64,000 bases of DNA, taken from assembly GCA_015680685.1 (NCBI GenBank), contig MNCI01030039.1, positions 1-64,000 of the forward strand, written 5' to 3'. Positions 11,991 to 23,040 of the stretch are shown here, in pieces. The stretch is from Gnetum montanum. Its lineage: Eukaryota; Streptophyta; Gnetopsida; Gnetales; Gnetaceae. Position numbers and translations under genes: made by a program. The stretch's first letter is position 1. Every line of letters begins with the position of its first letter. The notes beneath the pieces are model-generated. The model saw nothing but the letters and a program-made list of their open reading frames with translations. It had not been told where the DNA came from and did not search any database.

Positions 11991-12082
11991 GCCTATGTTT
12001 TGATGTCTAATGTCATTTGTACTTTTGATGTCTCACATCATTCATATCTTTGACATCCCACATTGTTTCTTTCCTTCATGAC
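11991..12082. other. Junction between the myosin pseudogene and the B1 LTR
   Basis: About 90 bp with short ATGTCT/ACATC-like repeats. The next LTR end (minus strand) has no PBS here, so this is the 3' flank of B1. ATGAC at 12078-12082 would be the left half of B1's target duplication. Confidence 0.4.
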
Positions 12083-12404
12083 TAATGACTAGTTAGTATA
12101 CCCTACACCCAACCATACAAATTACAAGCATTCATGCACAATTTGGTTCAATTTAGTAGAACTTAAGTTCCCATGTACACTAGTTCCATGACATGAAATC
12201 TAATTGTGATGATCGTTGTCTTCCCAACTACACTTGTGGAGCTTAGTTATATGGTTAAGTGTAATTGAGGCACACGATTTATATTATTTTATATTTTATT
12301 CACCTATGATTAATAACAAGTTGAAAATTAATTTATGAACCAATTTAACTAATATGATTGCTAATTAATAACTTACTATCCTAACATAAGTATCTGATCC
12401 CACT

Positions 12405-12510
12405 ATTGATACACATCCTAAATGCATACAAACTAGGATTACCAAGTGTTGTATGNGTATTGATACACATCCTAAATGCATACAAACTAGGATTACCAAG
12501 TGCTGTATGT
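12405..12510. other. Assembly artefact: 51-bp duplication around one N
   Basis: The stretch beginning ATTGATACACATCCTAAATG occurs at 12405-12455 and again at 12459-12509, differing at one base, with a single N at 12456 between. Two contig ends that overlap but were not merged would give exactly this pattern. Confidence 0.7.
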
Positions 12511-12919
12511 TATGCTCGAAGTGGTCATACTTATGTGATTAATCTATTTAGCATAATTAAATAATCAATTAAATTTTATCTTATCTTAATTAATCATGTA
12601 ATTAATGGAAATGGTAAATGTAGAAATAAATCATTAATCTATTCCAAGTGCTGAAAGGTTTGATCAAAAGGCTTATCTTTATTGCCATTCATACTGGTGT
12701 GCTCAGGTACATCAGTGCTCGAATAAAGATTGGTACACTTTTTAACTCCTATTGTGGGCACTCAGAAAAATATTCTAACTCTCAAATGACAAAACTGCAA
12801 GAGCTTTGCTAAAAATATAAAAAAAAATATCATAAAGATAGTGGATGAGAATGTATTTATAGACTATATTATGGAGGTGCATCAACAAGATCCCATAAAT
12901 GTAGCAAATGTTATGTCAA

Positions 12920-13010
12920 CGTGGCCCCATCAATGGGGCAACGCTAGGTCAATGGGGCTGGATTGATGGGGACCCATTGATGAGGCCATGACAATGAAGG
13001 CCCATTGATG
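12920..13010 (-). promoter_or_regulatory. B1 LTR motif cluster upstream of TATA
   Basis: At least five copies or half-copies of CATCAATGGG / CCCCATTGATG, partly in inverted orientation (CCCCATCAATGGGG), lie between the LTR start and the TATA box. The same motif reappears in B1's internal promoter block at 19440-19510. Confidence 0.75.
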
Positions 13011-13032
13011 TGATACTTTGATGCTTCATCAT

Positions 13033-13530
13033 ACCCTAACAACTAAATGAAAACTTGTCCTCAAGTTCCTTTATAGAATTGGAAAGGTATGGGATTATTG
13101 ACTAACACTTGATACAAAAAACTAACACAACAAAATTGAGTGCTTGGGTGTATAGATCAACATCATTACAAAATTTGTGGTGTTCATGACACAAAATTGA
13201 ACACCATGACATGACTACTCAAACTAGATAAGACATCCTTTGATGATGTGAAGATGGTTGAGAAGGTTAAATAGTCCCAAGAAATGGAGGTTCTTGAGGT
13301 TCCAAAGTACCTTCACTAGCTTCAAGCGTGCATGGTGGCTAAGGTGGCTCTGCCTATCTTGTTGTGAATATTATCTCTGATGGAATGAAAAAGGAATTTA
13401 GTAATGCCTTCATATTTTCTTCCTTGCTCTAGGGATCATTCACAGTCCACGTGGGATTGCCAATGTCTACTATAATGGGAATATACCATGAACATGTCAT
13501 TAATGGAAATAGCTCCTTGACATTGATGAA
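13033..13530 (-). other. B1 3' spacer between coiled-coil ORF and LTR
   Basis: About 500 bp, clearly related to 46620-46980 in B3. Near the LTR both copies contain the string TGAAAAC followed by CAAG. It ends at the purine tract before the LTR. It may hold the end of a reading frame, but I see no recognisable domain. Confidence 0.55.
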
Positions 13531-16065
13531 CTAGGCAGTGAATTGTTTGTATTCAACATCAAATGCCCTGACTACATTCTGTAGCTCCTTGTAGTCATTC
13601 ATTCTTTTGGATAGACTCTTGGTAGTGGATCTTTGATTAGTATATTTATCCTTGAGAACCTCGAGTTCAACATTTTCCATCACAAGCTTTTGCTTAGTGT
13701 CCTTGTGGTGCTTGAACTTGACCTCGTAAAAAAAGTACAAGCTAGCCACATGCTTTCCAATTCTAACCATGGCCATTTGGTAATCAACATAGCCAAGTTT
13801 GCATATTGGACATTGATAAGCTCCATGTATTTGGTCATTTCTTCTATTTACAACTCCTTTAGGTGAATTTTTGCTTTATTGTACTGATTAATCCCATTAA
13901 TGATGGGTTACTATAATTTGTGTCCTTGTTGAAGTTGCTAGAGGGTCTTGTTCACCTTTGCCTTTGCCACTTGAATGTGTTTTTCATTTACTTCCTTTTG
14001 TAGGCCATCCTAGTCTTTGTAGTGATTTTTGACTCTCTCAAATTTGAGAGTCTCTGATTTCTAGGTGGCTACATCTATTGCAATCTTTTAGCAAAGGGCA
14101 TAGACCTGCTTCATGGAGAGTTCTCAATTCTTGGTTACCAATCTCCTTAACTCTATATTTTTTCTAGCAAGGTGCTCCTATTGTTGATGGATAAAATCTG
14201 TCAATTATTGTTTATGTCCATCAATGTTTCATAGGTGATGATGCTCTGTGGTTAATTGAACATTCTCCTAGTGGGTCAGATCCAAGGCCTTATGAATTTT
14301 ATGATGGATGGCCTCTACTAAGGATTGGTAGAATACTGCCATCTCCATTACACCCTTAACCCCTTTCAACCTAGTGTGAATCTATTCAAGTGCTTCATCT
14401 CTTATCAATGTTAGGTTGAGAAATGTAGGGTTGGCAATCTAGGCTCTTAATTCAACAACTTCCATACCCAACCATTCATTCATCTCCTTGGTAGTTTTGA
14501 GTTACCCTTAAAAAATGATATTCTTGTCCCTTGCCTCTAGCAGCTCCAACTGGGCTGTAGTTATATTATCTAGAAGGTCGATGACATCCAAAAGTAGTTG
14601 CCTAGTTTCCACCAGTCGATCCAATAGTTATTCATGTTGTGCTATGCTTAATCTACCACTTATGGTTCTTGTGAAAATCTGCACATCTTTAAGTGTAGTG
14701 ATGTTTGGTATAGATGCTGTAGGTGGATTGAGTATCTTGGTAATCCTATTAACAACTGTTGGCGACCGTTTGGGACGCGACCGCCAACAAGTGTCCTCGA
14801 ACAGGATTTAGATGCCTGCTGGTCTCTGGCAACACCAAGGCCCAAATACCTCCAAATGAACTCAGTAGTTAATGTGAGTATGTGTGTGTGCTGTTGCGGC
14901 GTGTGGTTGTGAGAAATGGAACGATTGTGTTGTATGTAAACTACAAATGACTTACTTTAAAGAGATTCAGCCAACTTTGCCAAGTACTGTGAGTTCTTGA
15001 AAATTTCCTATTTTGTTCAACTGCCTAGTCTACGCGGTCCTTATAATACCTACTTGTAACAAATGAAATTTTGCAAAAACATTTGAGCACAACTCCGCAA
15101 TCTACTCCTAATTTTCCCCAGAGAAAGAGATAGTTCCACAAGAAAACTAGAAATAGAGCAAGATTCGATGGAAATAAGCAGAAAAGAAAAGAAAGCAGAT
15201 TTGTGTAGACCTCAAATATTTAAACAAGGTAAAATGACACGAGTAAACACTTCGCAATAAAGCTATCCCAAATTCAATATCTACGAATTGTTCAAACTTC
15301 CAAGGCTCAAACAAGCAATATCTTCAAGACAATCCTATTATGCTACCAAAAATTGCTGCGTAAACTACCACGTACGAGACTCCATTTTGACTAGATAATA
15401 GATGTCAACGATTGCATTCAAACAGAACCTTTAAAAGACTTGACAATTTCTGATTGAAATACCACGAGAATTCACTTTAAAGATAAAAAGAAGCTATTCT
15501 GGTCCCATCAAAATACCAAAGATTTTCTGAACCCTCTCGACTACTGAATTGTTCAACGGCATGACTACAAATAGAGGCTCTCTTACAACAATCCCAATAG
15601 CAGTTCCCACACGTTGCACAATAATGAAATTTACTACTAAAATGCTCTTAAGGCTTTTAAACACAAGCGCTTCTATGGCAAAATTTTAATAGAAATTTCT
15701 ATCGGGCAACAAGAACAGTAAGAGCAATCTAAAAATCCCAAAATTACTTGCCAAGGATGATACTATCTAAACCACTAGCTAAACAATTTAAACAAAACAA
15801 AAAATGAAATGCATAACTCACAGGACCATGACAAAGAGGCTGAAATCTTTACTCTAGCAAGCCATCTTGCAAGCAATCGTCACAACTTCTTCTTTACAAA
15901 GCTCTTCTCCCAAGACTCAAAATGTCTCCAAGCGAGAGCCCAAATGCTAACTTGTAGCCTTCTCAAAATGAGATGACAAGTCTTCTCCCAAAAGTCTTCC
16001 AAGTGATGATGATTTTCAAATGATCCACCTTCTTCCTCCCTTCTTTTTTTTTCTCCACCCCTTGA

Positions 16066-16082
16066 AGCCTTTTTATAGGTTT
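16066..16082 (-). promoter_or_regulatory. E1 TATA box
   Basis: Minus strand ACCTATAAAAAGGCTTC. The same sequence, with small changes, occurs at the equivalent place in E2 (about 53988-54005). It separates ~1.5 kb of U3 (to 17614) from ~1.3 kb of R-U5 (to 14757). Confidence 0.7.
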
Positions 16083-16479
16083 CCAAGGTAGGTAGGGAAG
16101 TTACATTTTAAAAATATCTCACCTAACTTCTCTCCCAAGTAACTTGACTAACCAATTAGAAAATTGCTTGCCCAACAAGTTAGGAGAAAGTTATGTAGTT
16201 AGGGAGTTAGGAAGTTATGCATAAAATTAGGAGAATTTTATGCTAATATTAATGTAATGTAACATTTAAATGGGATAATTAATATTGCAAATTTATAATG
16301 GGTAGTAATTTATATGTTTTAAAATAATATTTGTTATGACTTGGGATAATTGAAGGTAAGTCTCTAAATCAAGGCTTCATATAATGAGTACTTCTACTAT
16401 GGATATATATATATCTACATATATATATTATTGGCTAGTTTATATTCCATTTTAAGTGGTAGAAGTAATTGAATAATTT

Positions 16480-17400
16480 TTGGTAAAAGCGGCGAAACGA
16501 TTCTTCTTGTCTTTCCTGTAAATTGCGTGGAGGTTTCATCACAGTTTTAGAGCAATGGTCTTTCTCTTATTTCTGCCCAGAACCTGCAAGAACCGACACC
16601 TGTTTGAAGCAAGATTCATATGCAGCATCATCCAAAGCCACCGATTCAAACTGTCCCCGCGCAATAAGGCCCTGCAAAATCATAACCGGCGATCACCACG
16701 GGAAGGCCCTACAACTGCAATCTGACTCTGCCATCACGTGCTGGAGAAGAAAGGGGGGTTTTTTTGAAAAAAAACGTGCCCAAAAAGAGGGTTTCAATTG
16801 CCAGAAATGTTTCTATTTTGCCCCCAAAATTGATTTAGGGCTTCCTGCGTTTTTGTTTGAAAATTTTCCCTTGAATCTTTATCGCCATTGCCATTGATTG
16901 TAGAACCAAGGGCTAATGTTTTATGGATCTGTATTATGCCGAAACCACCTATAGAAACCTTCGGAATCGTTGTAGCCACACCACCGAAATCGTAACAACA
17001 TATCTTGCGTCAAATGTTTCATGTGCAGGCTGAATGTCGCGCGGTAGTTTGTGGGGTTTCAGTGCACCTTGAGATCGCCTCCAACATTTTATTCTTGGTT
17101 TGAAACAGCAAATCAGCAACGTCAACGACTGTGGCGGTGTAGAGAGATGGCTGCGGCGATGTTTGTTGGCCTGGCCGTGGTTTGACGGTGGCCATGTATT
17201 GCCCAGTAACACCGCGGTCTTCTTTTCCCTTCACTGATTCTGCATAATTTTTAAACACTCGAGGCGTTGCTGATTTTTGATTAATTCCTGTTTTACATGA
17301 AATTTCAAATGTTGTCTTAAGGATACAACTGAATTTAATCAACGGGATCTGCAACTTTGTTCTTTTCACATAAATAATATACTCCCTTCCTTATTGATTT
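16480..17400. other. GC-rich, gene-like block within E1 U3
   Basis: The composition changes sharply from AT-rich to near 50% GC with many CpG sites. Short open frames exist on both strands (for example 17369-17019 minus, 116 codons, and 16523-16897 plus, 124 codons), but I recognise no family. It has no counterpart in E2, whose U3 carries a different GC-rich block. A captured host-gene piece, or a fast-evolving promoter, would explain this; neither is shown. Confidence 0.45.
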
Positions 17401-19419
17401 TACTATCCTCTGATCTTCAACAAGGGAATAATCCGGCACTTTCATCTTGTACCCAAAAGGCTTCAACATCAAATTTTTACGAGTGAATCAATCTTCTAAA
17501 AACACCCATAAACCTTCAACACTAAAGCTGTAATTTACTTCAAAACCATAGATTCCTCCAATATTTTGAATAAAATATTTTAACTGTTCCATGGAATGGC
17601 CAAATGTGCCAATAGCAACCACCTCTACTATTGTTTCTTGCCCTTGGTGCTACATCACTAGTATTGTTGCTCCCTCACCTTCCTCCAAGTGCACTGAAAA
17701 GGTAGTCACATTCCCAAAATTTTTTAAGAATTAATATTATTTTAAGAGAGATACCATTACCTCTTTAGCACTAGGATTTAAGCTTGTAGATAATTGCATT
17801 TGTTGGGCAGAGAAAATGGATAGACCTTGCCCCATCAAGCTAATCGTTTAGGCCACCTCATTTAGGTGACTCATCATGGGTAGATACACCAGTGGGTCTC
17901 CACCACTCATGCCTACTTATTGCTCTTGCTCACTCAAGAGCCATTCTTGAAACTCATGCAACCATTGAAATGTTGCATCAATGTCTGTCACGATTTTCTA
18001 AGTGGTAGGTGGAGGTGGTGATTGCTGCTCCTCATCCTAGATTGTTGTTGCAGGGGTTTTGTCCTTCATCATCTCCACCCAATTAGCAGTTGGAGAAAAT
18101 CGAATAACATCATTAGTGTAGTGGACTATTCCTCCCATTCAATAGTTTTCTAATGAGGAATGGAAAAGGAAGTGTCTTCATTCCACGTTCATTCTCCTTA
18201 AACTACTTCTCTATCTTTAGATAGATTACTTGTGGAAGGTTGACTAGGAATCTTTCACTTAGAGTGGCACATGCAAGGGTAGAAAAAGTAGTGATCTTGG
18301 TGGGCCTCACTGTGGGATTTAAGTGAATGGTTGCAATCTTGTAATGGATTATTTCTACTATGTGAGCATGTCGTACTTCTTGCAGTTGACACCATAGCAC
18401 CAATGAACCCATTCCTTTTGGTGTTGGAGTCCTTCTACATCAAAATCTCAGCAAGATTCATCCTAGTTTTAGGCAACCTATGTGCCTCTACAATAGCTTG
18501 CACCAAGTAGGACACAAAAATATCCTTGATGTTGATCGTTGACCCGACCTACCTATTATTCCAAAATAGGAACACCTCTCCCATATACCATTCCCTGCTG
18601 GAAGTGATAATTGGCCACATGAGAGAGGTCTTTAGTTGGTTCTATACCTATTTAGGCACTTGCTCTAAGAAAGAGCCAAAGTAAAACTCTTGGAGCACTA
18701 TTTTCTAGACCTACCTTGTTTTGATTTAGTTTAGGTAGGCTTTTGTCAAGGTCAACTTATAGTTCTCTTGTTGGGCTGGTGCCTCATCCCAATGAAAATG
18801 TTCTATTGCTGCCACTTGTTCTAGAATTTGATGAATAGACTCCACTTTGGTCTCCTCCATAAGAGGTCCCATGGCATGGGTTGCAATCGATTCTTCCTAG
18901 GCCTATTCTTTGCCCCTTCCCATTCTTGGACATTTTTCCCTTAGTTGAGATGATCCTCCTTCTTACATGTGTTTGCCTTTTGGTGTTATCTGCGGTCACA
19001 AAACATTTGAGGATTAGTATATGTAATGTGTAACTTAGAAAATTTGAATACCTTATCTCATTAATTGGTTACACTTGGCTATGGTTGGATCATGGTATAT
19101 TTATTATTTTATTAATTTTTTATTATAAATGTCACTGAAGCTCATTGGAAGGGTTTAATTCTCATAATTAGGTGTTTTAATGTTTATTTCTTAGTTAAAC
19201 CTTTGTGAGAGTTAGAAAAATGTCAAAAAAATTTCTATCAAAAATGGCACATTTGTGGCCCCCACAACTAAGAGCTTACCTCTAGGAGCTATAGGGTTGA
19301 AGAATAAAGTGATTCGAATAAACAGTTAGGAAGTTATGGGCTCTGGAAGGTTTTGGGCTCTAAAAATTGCAAAATCTTCTTGGGCATTTGAGAGAAAATG
19401 TGAAAATTTCAAAGGGGGT

Positions 19420-19520
19420 TGCACATATATATAGAATTTTTATACTACATCAATGGGGCCATGTATATGGCCCACATATACGCATGGGCTTCATAGATGG
19501 GGCATCGTTTATGGGGTTTG
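19420..19520 (-). promoter_or_regulatory. B1 internal promoter-like block upstream of the accessory ORF
   Basis: On the minus strand, GC-rich copies of the LTR motif (GGCCCCATTGATG and inverted GGGCC/GGCCC pieces, 19512-19447) are followed by GTATAAAAATTC (19445-19434), then a CA-start-like region. The ORF's ATG at 18999 is about 430 bp downstream. The 12-mer CATCAATGGGGC is identical in the LTR cluster (12929-12940) and here. D has the same layout at 24446-24539. Transcription from here is inferred, not shown. Confidence 0.55.
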
Positions 19521-20211
19521 TAAATGAAATTTTAAAATATGAATATTTCAAAAAATACAAGGAATTTTTGAATGAATTTGGAATCTATGGAGTTCTAGAA
19601 AAGCCAAGAATATGATGAAATCATTGAAGAGAGTCTTTGAAAGCTTAAAAATTCATAAATTTGATGGAAAATGTGTGATTTGAAGAAAATTCTTAAAGGA
19701 GCACATTGTTGGATGTAGAAGATGGGTGTATGAAAGATTTTGATTGCAAAAATGCCTAAGGATAAGGTGCTTAATGAACCTAACCAAGAGATATGCAAGT
19801 GGATCCCACCCATAGCAAGCACATGCCTTATTTGCCCTTGCATATCATTGACACATGGAATCCATGGGTTCCATAGGTGATTAATGGTTCATGAAAGTTA
19901 AGGATCAAAACTTGAAAGATTCTACCAAAGAATTCAAGTATGTTAGATAAAGACATCAAACAAGAACATGAACATTGATAGTGAGATGAGTTATGGGTAA
20001 CATGGATGGATGATGGAGAATGTGGAATGGAGTTTTGAATCAAGGTCATAAGAAGTCCCTTGTGGATTTTTGTTTAAATGACCTAAGAAGATCCATCCTT
20101 AGTGTAGATCAAAACCAACTACTTTCAGTGACTTTGCATCACCACTCCAAGATTGATCCACCCCCTTAAGACATAGGAGTGCTCCCATAGAATAACCACC
20201 ATTCCTTAAAG

Positions 20212-20216
20212 AGAAG
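20212..20216 (+). repeat. Target-site duplication of element D (left)
   Basis: AGAAG directly before D's first base (TGATGAGTC...). The identical AGAAG follows D's last base at 27489-27493. Five bp is the usual duplication length for this superfamily. Confidence 0.88.
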
Positions 20217-20255
20217 TGATGAGTCATGCATTTTCTTATAGTCGTGATAACGCAC

Positions 20256-20336
20256 CCACGATATTGCATACACAATAATGCACCCGCAATATGGCATATG
20301 TGATATTGCATCGCTGTCAGTTCTATAAATAAGAGG
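20256..20336 (+). promoter_or_regulatory. D LTR promoter: motif cluster and TATA box
   Basis: Repeats of GATATTGCATACAC / GTGATATTGCAT and relatives are followed by TTCTATAAATAAGAGG. Two 14-mers, GATATTGCATACAC and ATGTGATATTGCAT, recur exactly in the internal block at 24446-24539. Confidence 0.75.
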
Positions 20337-20544
20337 TGGCTCTCCCTCATTTCATAGTTTAGAGTTAGATTGTAGCTAGACTCTAGTAGTTTGATCCCTC
20401 TAGAGTTAGAATATTTTCCTATGTCTGCTTGGAGTGTGATGAATGTAATTGTACGACATCCTTTATTTGAGTGTGACGTACTTGGACACGTACATGACCG
20501 AAAATAAAGATCAAGATTACTTCATCATTGTAGCATTCACTTAG

Positions 20545-20860
20545 NNNNNNNNNNNNNNNNNNNNNNNNNNNNNNNNNNNNNNNNNNNNNNNNNNNNNNNN
20601 NNNNNNNNNNNNNNNNNNNNNNNNNNNNNNNNNNNNNNNNNNNNNNNNNNNNNNNNNNNNNNNNNNNNNNNNNNNNNNNNNNNNNNNNNNNNNNNNNNNN
20701 NNNNNNNNNNNNNNNNNNNNNNNNNNNNNNNNNNNNNNNNNNNNNNNNNNNNNNNNNNNNNNNNNNNNNNNNNNNNNNNNNNNNNNNNNNNNNNNNNNNN
20801 NNNNNNNNNNNNNNNNNNNNNNNNNNNNNNNNNNNNNNNNNNNNNNNNNNNNNNNNNNNN
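20545..20860. other. Assembly gap of 316 N
   Basis: Lies inside the D 5' LTR. The apparent open frames across it are artefacts of N. Confidence 0.99.
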
Positions 20861-20906
20861 GCTCGTATTCATATGGTTGAGTGTAGGGGTACCTCGTCAC
20901 TCATCA

Positions 20907-20926
20907 TTAGCACCGTTGCCGAGGAT
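20907..20926 (+). other. D primer-binding site, tRNA-Asp type
   Basis: TTAGCACCGTTGCCGAGGAT starts right after the LTR end. It differs at few positions from TGGCGCCGTTGCCGGGGA and is the best preserved PBS of the A/B/D group. Confidence 0.82.
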
Positions 20927-21049
20927 GGTGCTAGTTATCTAGATCAGTTATATCATACAAGGTCGTTGTAAGGACTTAACGATATATCTGTTAGGAAGAA
21001 GAAAAAATTATAAAAAGTCACACATAAATTCACACACAACTTTACAATA

Positions 21050-23040
21050 ATGCCTCTTCTACAAGATTACAATAATGCCACACTTAGTGAGGAAATTCAT
21101 TGGAGAACCAACAAACTGTATGATGATGAAGACTGGAGTACACAACCTAAAGTAGGGGTTTCTTATAAACATGAATGAAGGCAATGTCATCATAATGCAT
21201 GAAAGCATAACTTACCTGATGACGATGAACCCCTACTGGCCATGACAAGCCTAACACAAATACAAGACGCTATTCGAATCTCACGTAGGCATCGTAAAGA
21301 GAGCCATCTACCCAGGCTCGATTTAAATAAATTTTCTAAATTTTTAGGATGCTATGACCTAGATCCGCATCAACATTTACAAGCCTTCCACGATGCCCAT
21401 ACATGGAACAACATTGATAACGGTTGGCAAAAACTTAAGATCTTTCCTATGACACTCGTTGAACAAGCAAAAGTATGGTATATATCATTAAAACCAAATT
21501 CAATATGGCATTGGTCAACAATGGTAGAATTCTTTAATGAAAAATATCAAACCTACGCAAGAGTGTCAACCTTAAGGAAACAAATCCAAGGATGGAAACA
21601 AGCACAACACGAACCCTTGGACATGGCCTTGAAAAGATACTATGCACTATTAAACAACTGTCTAGGCCATGGGTTTTCTGAGGGAAGGCTAATGTACCAT
21701 ATTATTGATGGGCTTCATGATGCAACAAGAGAGACCTTAGGAATGTATGCCAAGGTCAACTGTACCAACTATGAACCCATCAAATCCAAGAGCTTATCAA
21801 GCGGGTAGAAAAAGAAGAAGGAGAAATGGTTAGATGGGAGAGTGTTGAAAAACATCAATGGGACCAAAATCTCAACTTAACAAAGGTCCATGATCATAAA
21901 AAGGAGGAATCAACCAATCACAAGGAGAAAGAATCATCTTTGCCAATACAACAAACATTAGAAGAAGTTGAGGTAAAGATCAATAAGATGTTGGAATGGG
22001 TGTATCAAAAGTGTGGAGAATTTATCAACATTATTGGAGATAGAGTTTTGAAAATCGAAGAAATAGGAAAAAACATTAGACAATAAGAAAAAGGGATAAG
22101 GAAAATAAGTGCTCAATTGCTAATCATACATATGAATGCAACATATGCCTATACGATCACCCCAAGGGCCAATGCCAAATATTTTTACATTTACAAGAGC
22201 ATTGGGAAAACATGTTACATCTAGAGTTCATGCAGAGATACTATGTTTAATCATAGTGGCAACAATTCTAGTCGTGGGGGAGACCACCACTAGACTGGAG
22301 ACACCTTTCATATCATCCAGATCCAAATGCTCATCTTGTTCAACATCTTGTTTCCCCAACTAGGCCACCATACTCTATCTCACCATAATACTATTCTCCA
22401 CAATACTATCAACCCATGCCTCCAACAAAACCACCACCTTGTGCACCTTATACTCTTCCTAGCTTTCAACATTTTCATCCTTTCCCTCCTTCCACATTGC
22501 CACCAACTATTCCTAAGGTACCTGCACCACAGCAACAATCGACAAACATTACTTGTGTTAATACTGCCAACAGTAATGAGAAACCTTAGCAACATCAAAA
22601 GTGCCCCTTCTTTAAACACGACCATAAGAAGGGACAACATAATTTAGAGGCCACTACATCCTCCAACTCAACACAAGTCCCACACTATGGTGCACCCTTA
22701 CCTTCGAACACGATGCCTTATGTTACTTCATCAAGGCCACCATCTAACACTCCAACAAACATCCAGCCCAATGAACACAACCATGGGAGGCATCATCCCA
22801 ATCCTTGCNGGCATCTTCCCAATCCTTGCATACCATCTAATGGTCACAAACATCATAGTGGATCAACTCACTATCTGGGCACTACATTGTACAAATTGCC
22901 CCACTATAATTACTATAACCCAGTGTTTGAAACCCAATGGGGTAAGTATGGCCAAGCTCTAATATTTCCAATATGCAACGACCCTTGTTGTCAATTATTA
23001 ATCCTTGGCATCCTCAACTGTTTAGCTATGAGGAATATCC
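21050..23040 (+). pseudogene. D gag
   Basis: ATG at 21050. The frame runs to 21805 with two TGA stops before codon 65; its core (21242 onward) is a Retrotrans_gag domain with FLGCYDLDPHQHLQAFHDAH, LKIFPMTLVEQAKVWYISLK and LDMALKRYYALLNNCLGHGF. A one-base loss near 21778 shifts the frame; after it comes HQIQELIKRVEKEEGEM, then a short coiled coil (to 22086). A knuckle CNICLYDHPKGQC (22137-22175) has CX2CX3HX4C spacing. A long Pro/His/Gln/Asn-rich tail ends near 23040. Gag is collinear with A1 and B gag from the capsid on, but its N-terminus differs. It forms the particle that packages element RNA. Confidence 0.85.
22785..22826. other. Single-N join with short duplicated flanks
   Basis: CATCATCCCAATCCTTGC and CATCTTCCCAATCCTTGC flank the N at 22809, probably unmerged contig ends, as at 12456. 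The gag tail here may therefore be about 20 bp too long. Confidence 0.55.

Larger units (their letters stand above)
12083..13032 (-). repeat. B1 3' LTR
   Basis: Starts at 13032 with TGATGAAGCATC and ends at 12083 with AGTCATTA. Just outside its start (13033-13040) lies TTAGGGTA, the decayed polypurine tract, which marks a 3' LTR. It contains a motif cluster (12920-13010), a TATA box (GTCTATAAATACAT, minus, 12864-12851), and the conserved GTACCTGAGCACACC and AATAAAGAT block near 12670-12730. Its length is inflated by about 54 bp because of the duplicated sequence around the N at 12456. Confidence 0.85.
14757..17614 (-). repeat. Solo LTR E1 (2.86 kb) inside the B1 accessory ORF
   Basis: The ends are TGTTGGCGACCG (14757) and TGTGCCAATA (17614), imperfect inverted termini TGTTGG/CCAACA. 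The flanks are ACAAC (14752-14756) and GCAAC (17615-17619), a 5-bp target duplication with one mismatch. The left ~1.5 kb is homologous to E2 (52851-54330), as are the last ~30 bp on the right; the middle is not. A TATA box on the minus strand sets the orientation. There is no PBS, PPT or pol, so an LTR-LTR recombination product is the simplest reading. Confidence 0.85.
13531..18999 (-). pseudogene. B1 accessory ORF: plant-transposon-like domain plus coiled coil (split by E1)
   Basis: Starts at ATG 18999. The N-terminal domain lies at about 18700-18200 (VFLFWNNR, INIKDIFVSYLVQAIVEAHR, IHYKIATIHLNPT). It matches D's 25.25-25.78 kb region and resembles the 'putative plant transposon protein' domain (PF20167-like). 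The linker (about 17.9-17.65 kb) contains FSVHLEEGEGATILVM. Across the E1 insertion the frame continues as LLDRLVETRQLLLDVIDLLD, then a coiled coil ending near 13531. Joined across E1, about 2.6 kb of DNA would give over 800 codons; it has many stops and frameshifts. Role unknown. It sits where Athila elements carry an env-like ORF, but no signal peptide or membrane segment is visible. Confidence 0.7.
19000..20216 (-). other. B1 internal spacer left of the D insertion
   Basis: Non-coding on inspection. From 19620 to 20216 it is collinear with B3 47220-47760: both have GCAAGTGG(G/A)TCC and a block reading CCCATAGAATAACCACCATT. Near 19420-19520 it contains the internal promoter-like block. The right end at 20216 is the D insertion site. 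Confidence 0.6.
20217..20906 (+). repeat. D 5' LTR (interrupted by an N gap)
   Basis: Starts TGATGAGTCATGC, ends CGTCACTCATCA. It contains a motif cluster at 20256-20314, a TATA box at 20321-20333, a polyadenylation-like GAAAATAAAGATC near 20500, and the conserved U5 end TCATATGGTTGAGTGTAGGG. N gap at 20545-20860. Confidence 0.85.

Noticed and set aside
13531-13776. Accessory-ORF coiled coil read as myosin
   Set aside because: It lacks the EAKDKLEK and IQ signatures and matches D's accessory ORF instead.
16523-16897. 124-codon plus-strand frame in E1
   Set aside because: It lies in the U3 of a solo LTR, opposite to the LTR's direction, is not conserved in E2 and has no recognisable motif.
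20537-20900. Long open frames over 20545-20860 and 53487-53839
   Set aside because: They consist of N; no sequence evidence.
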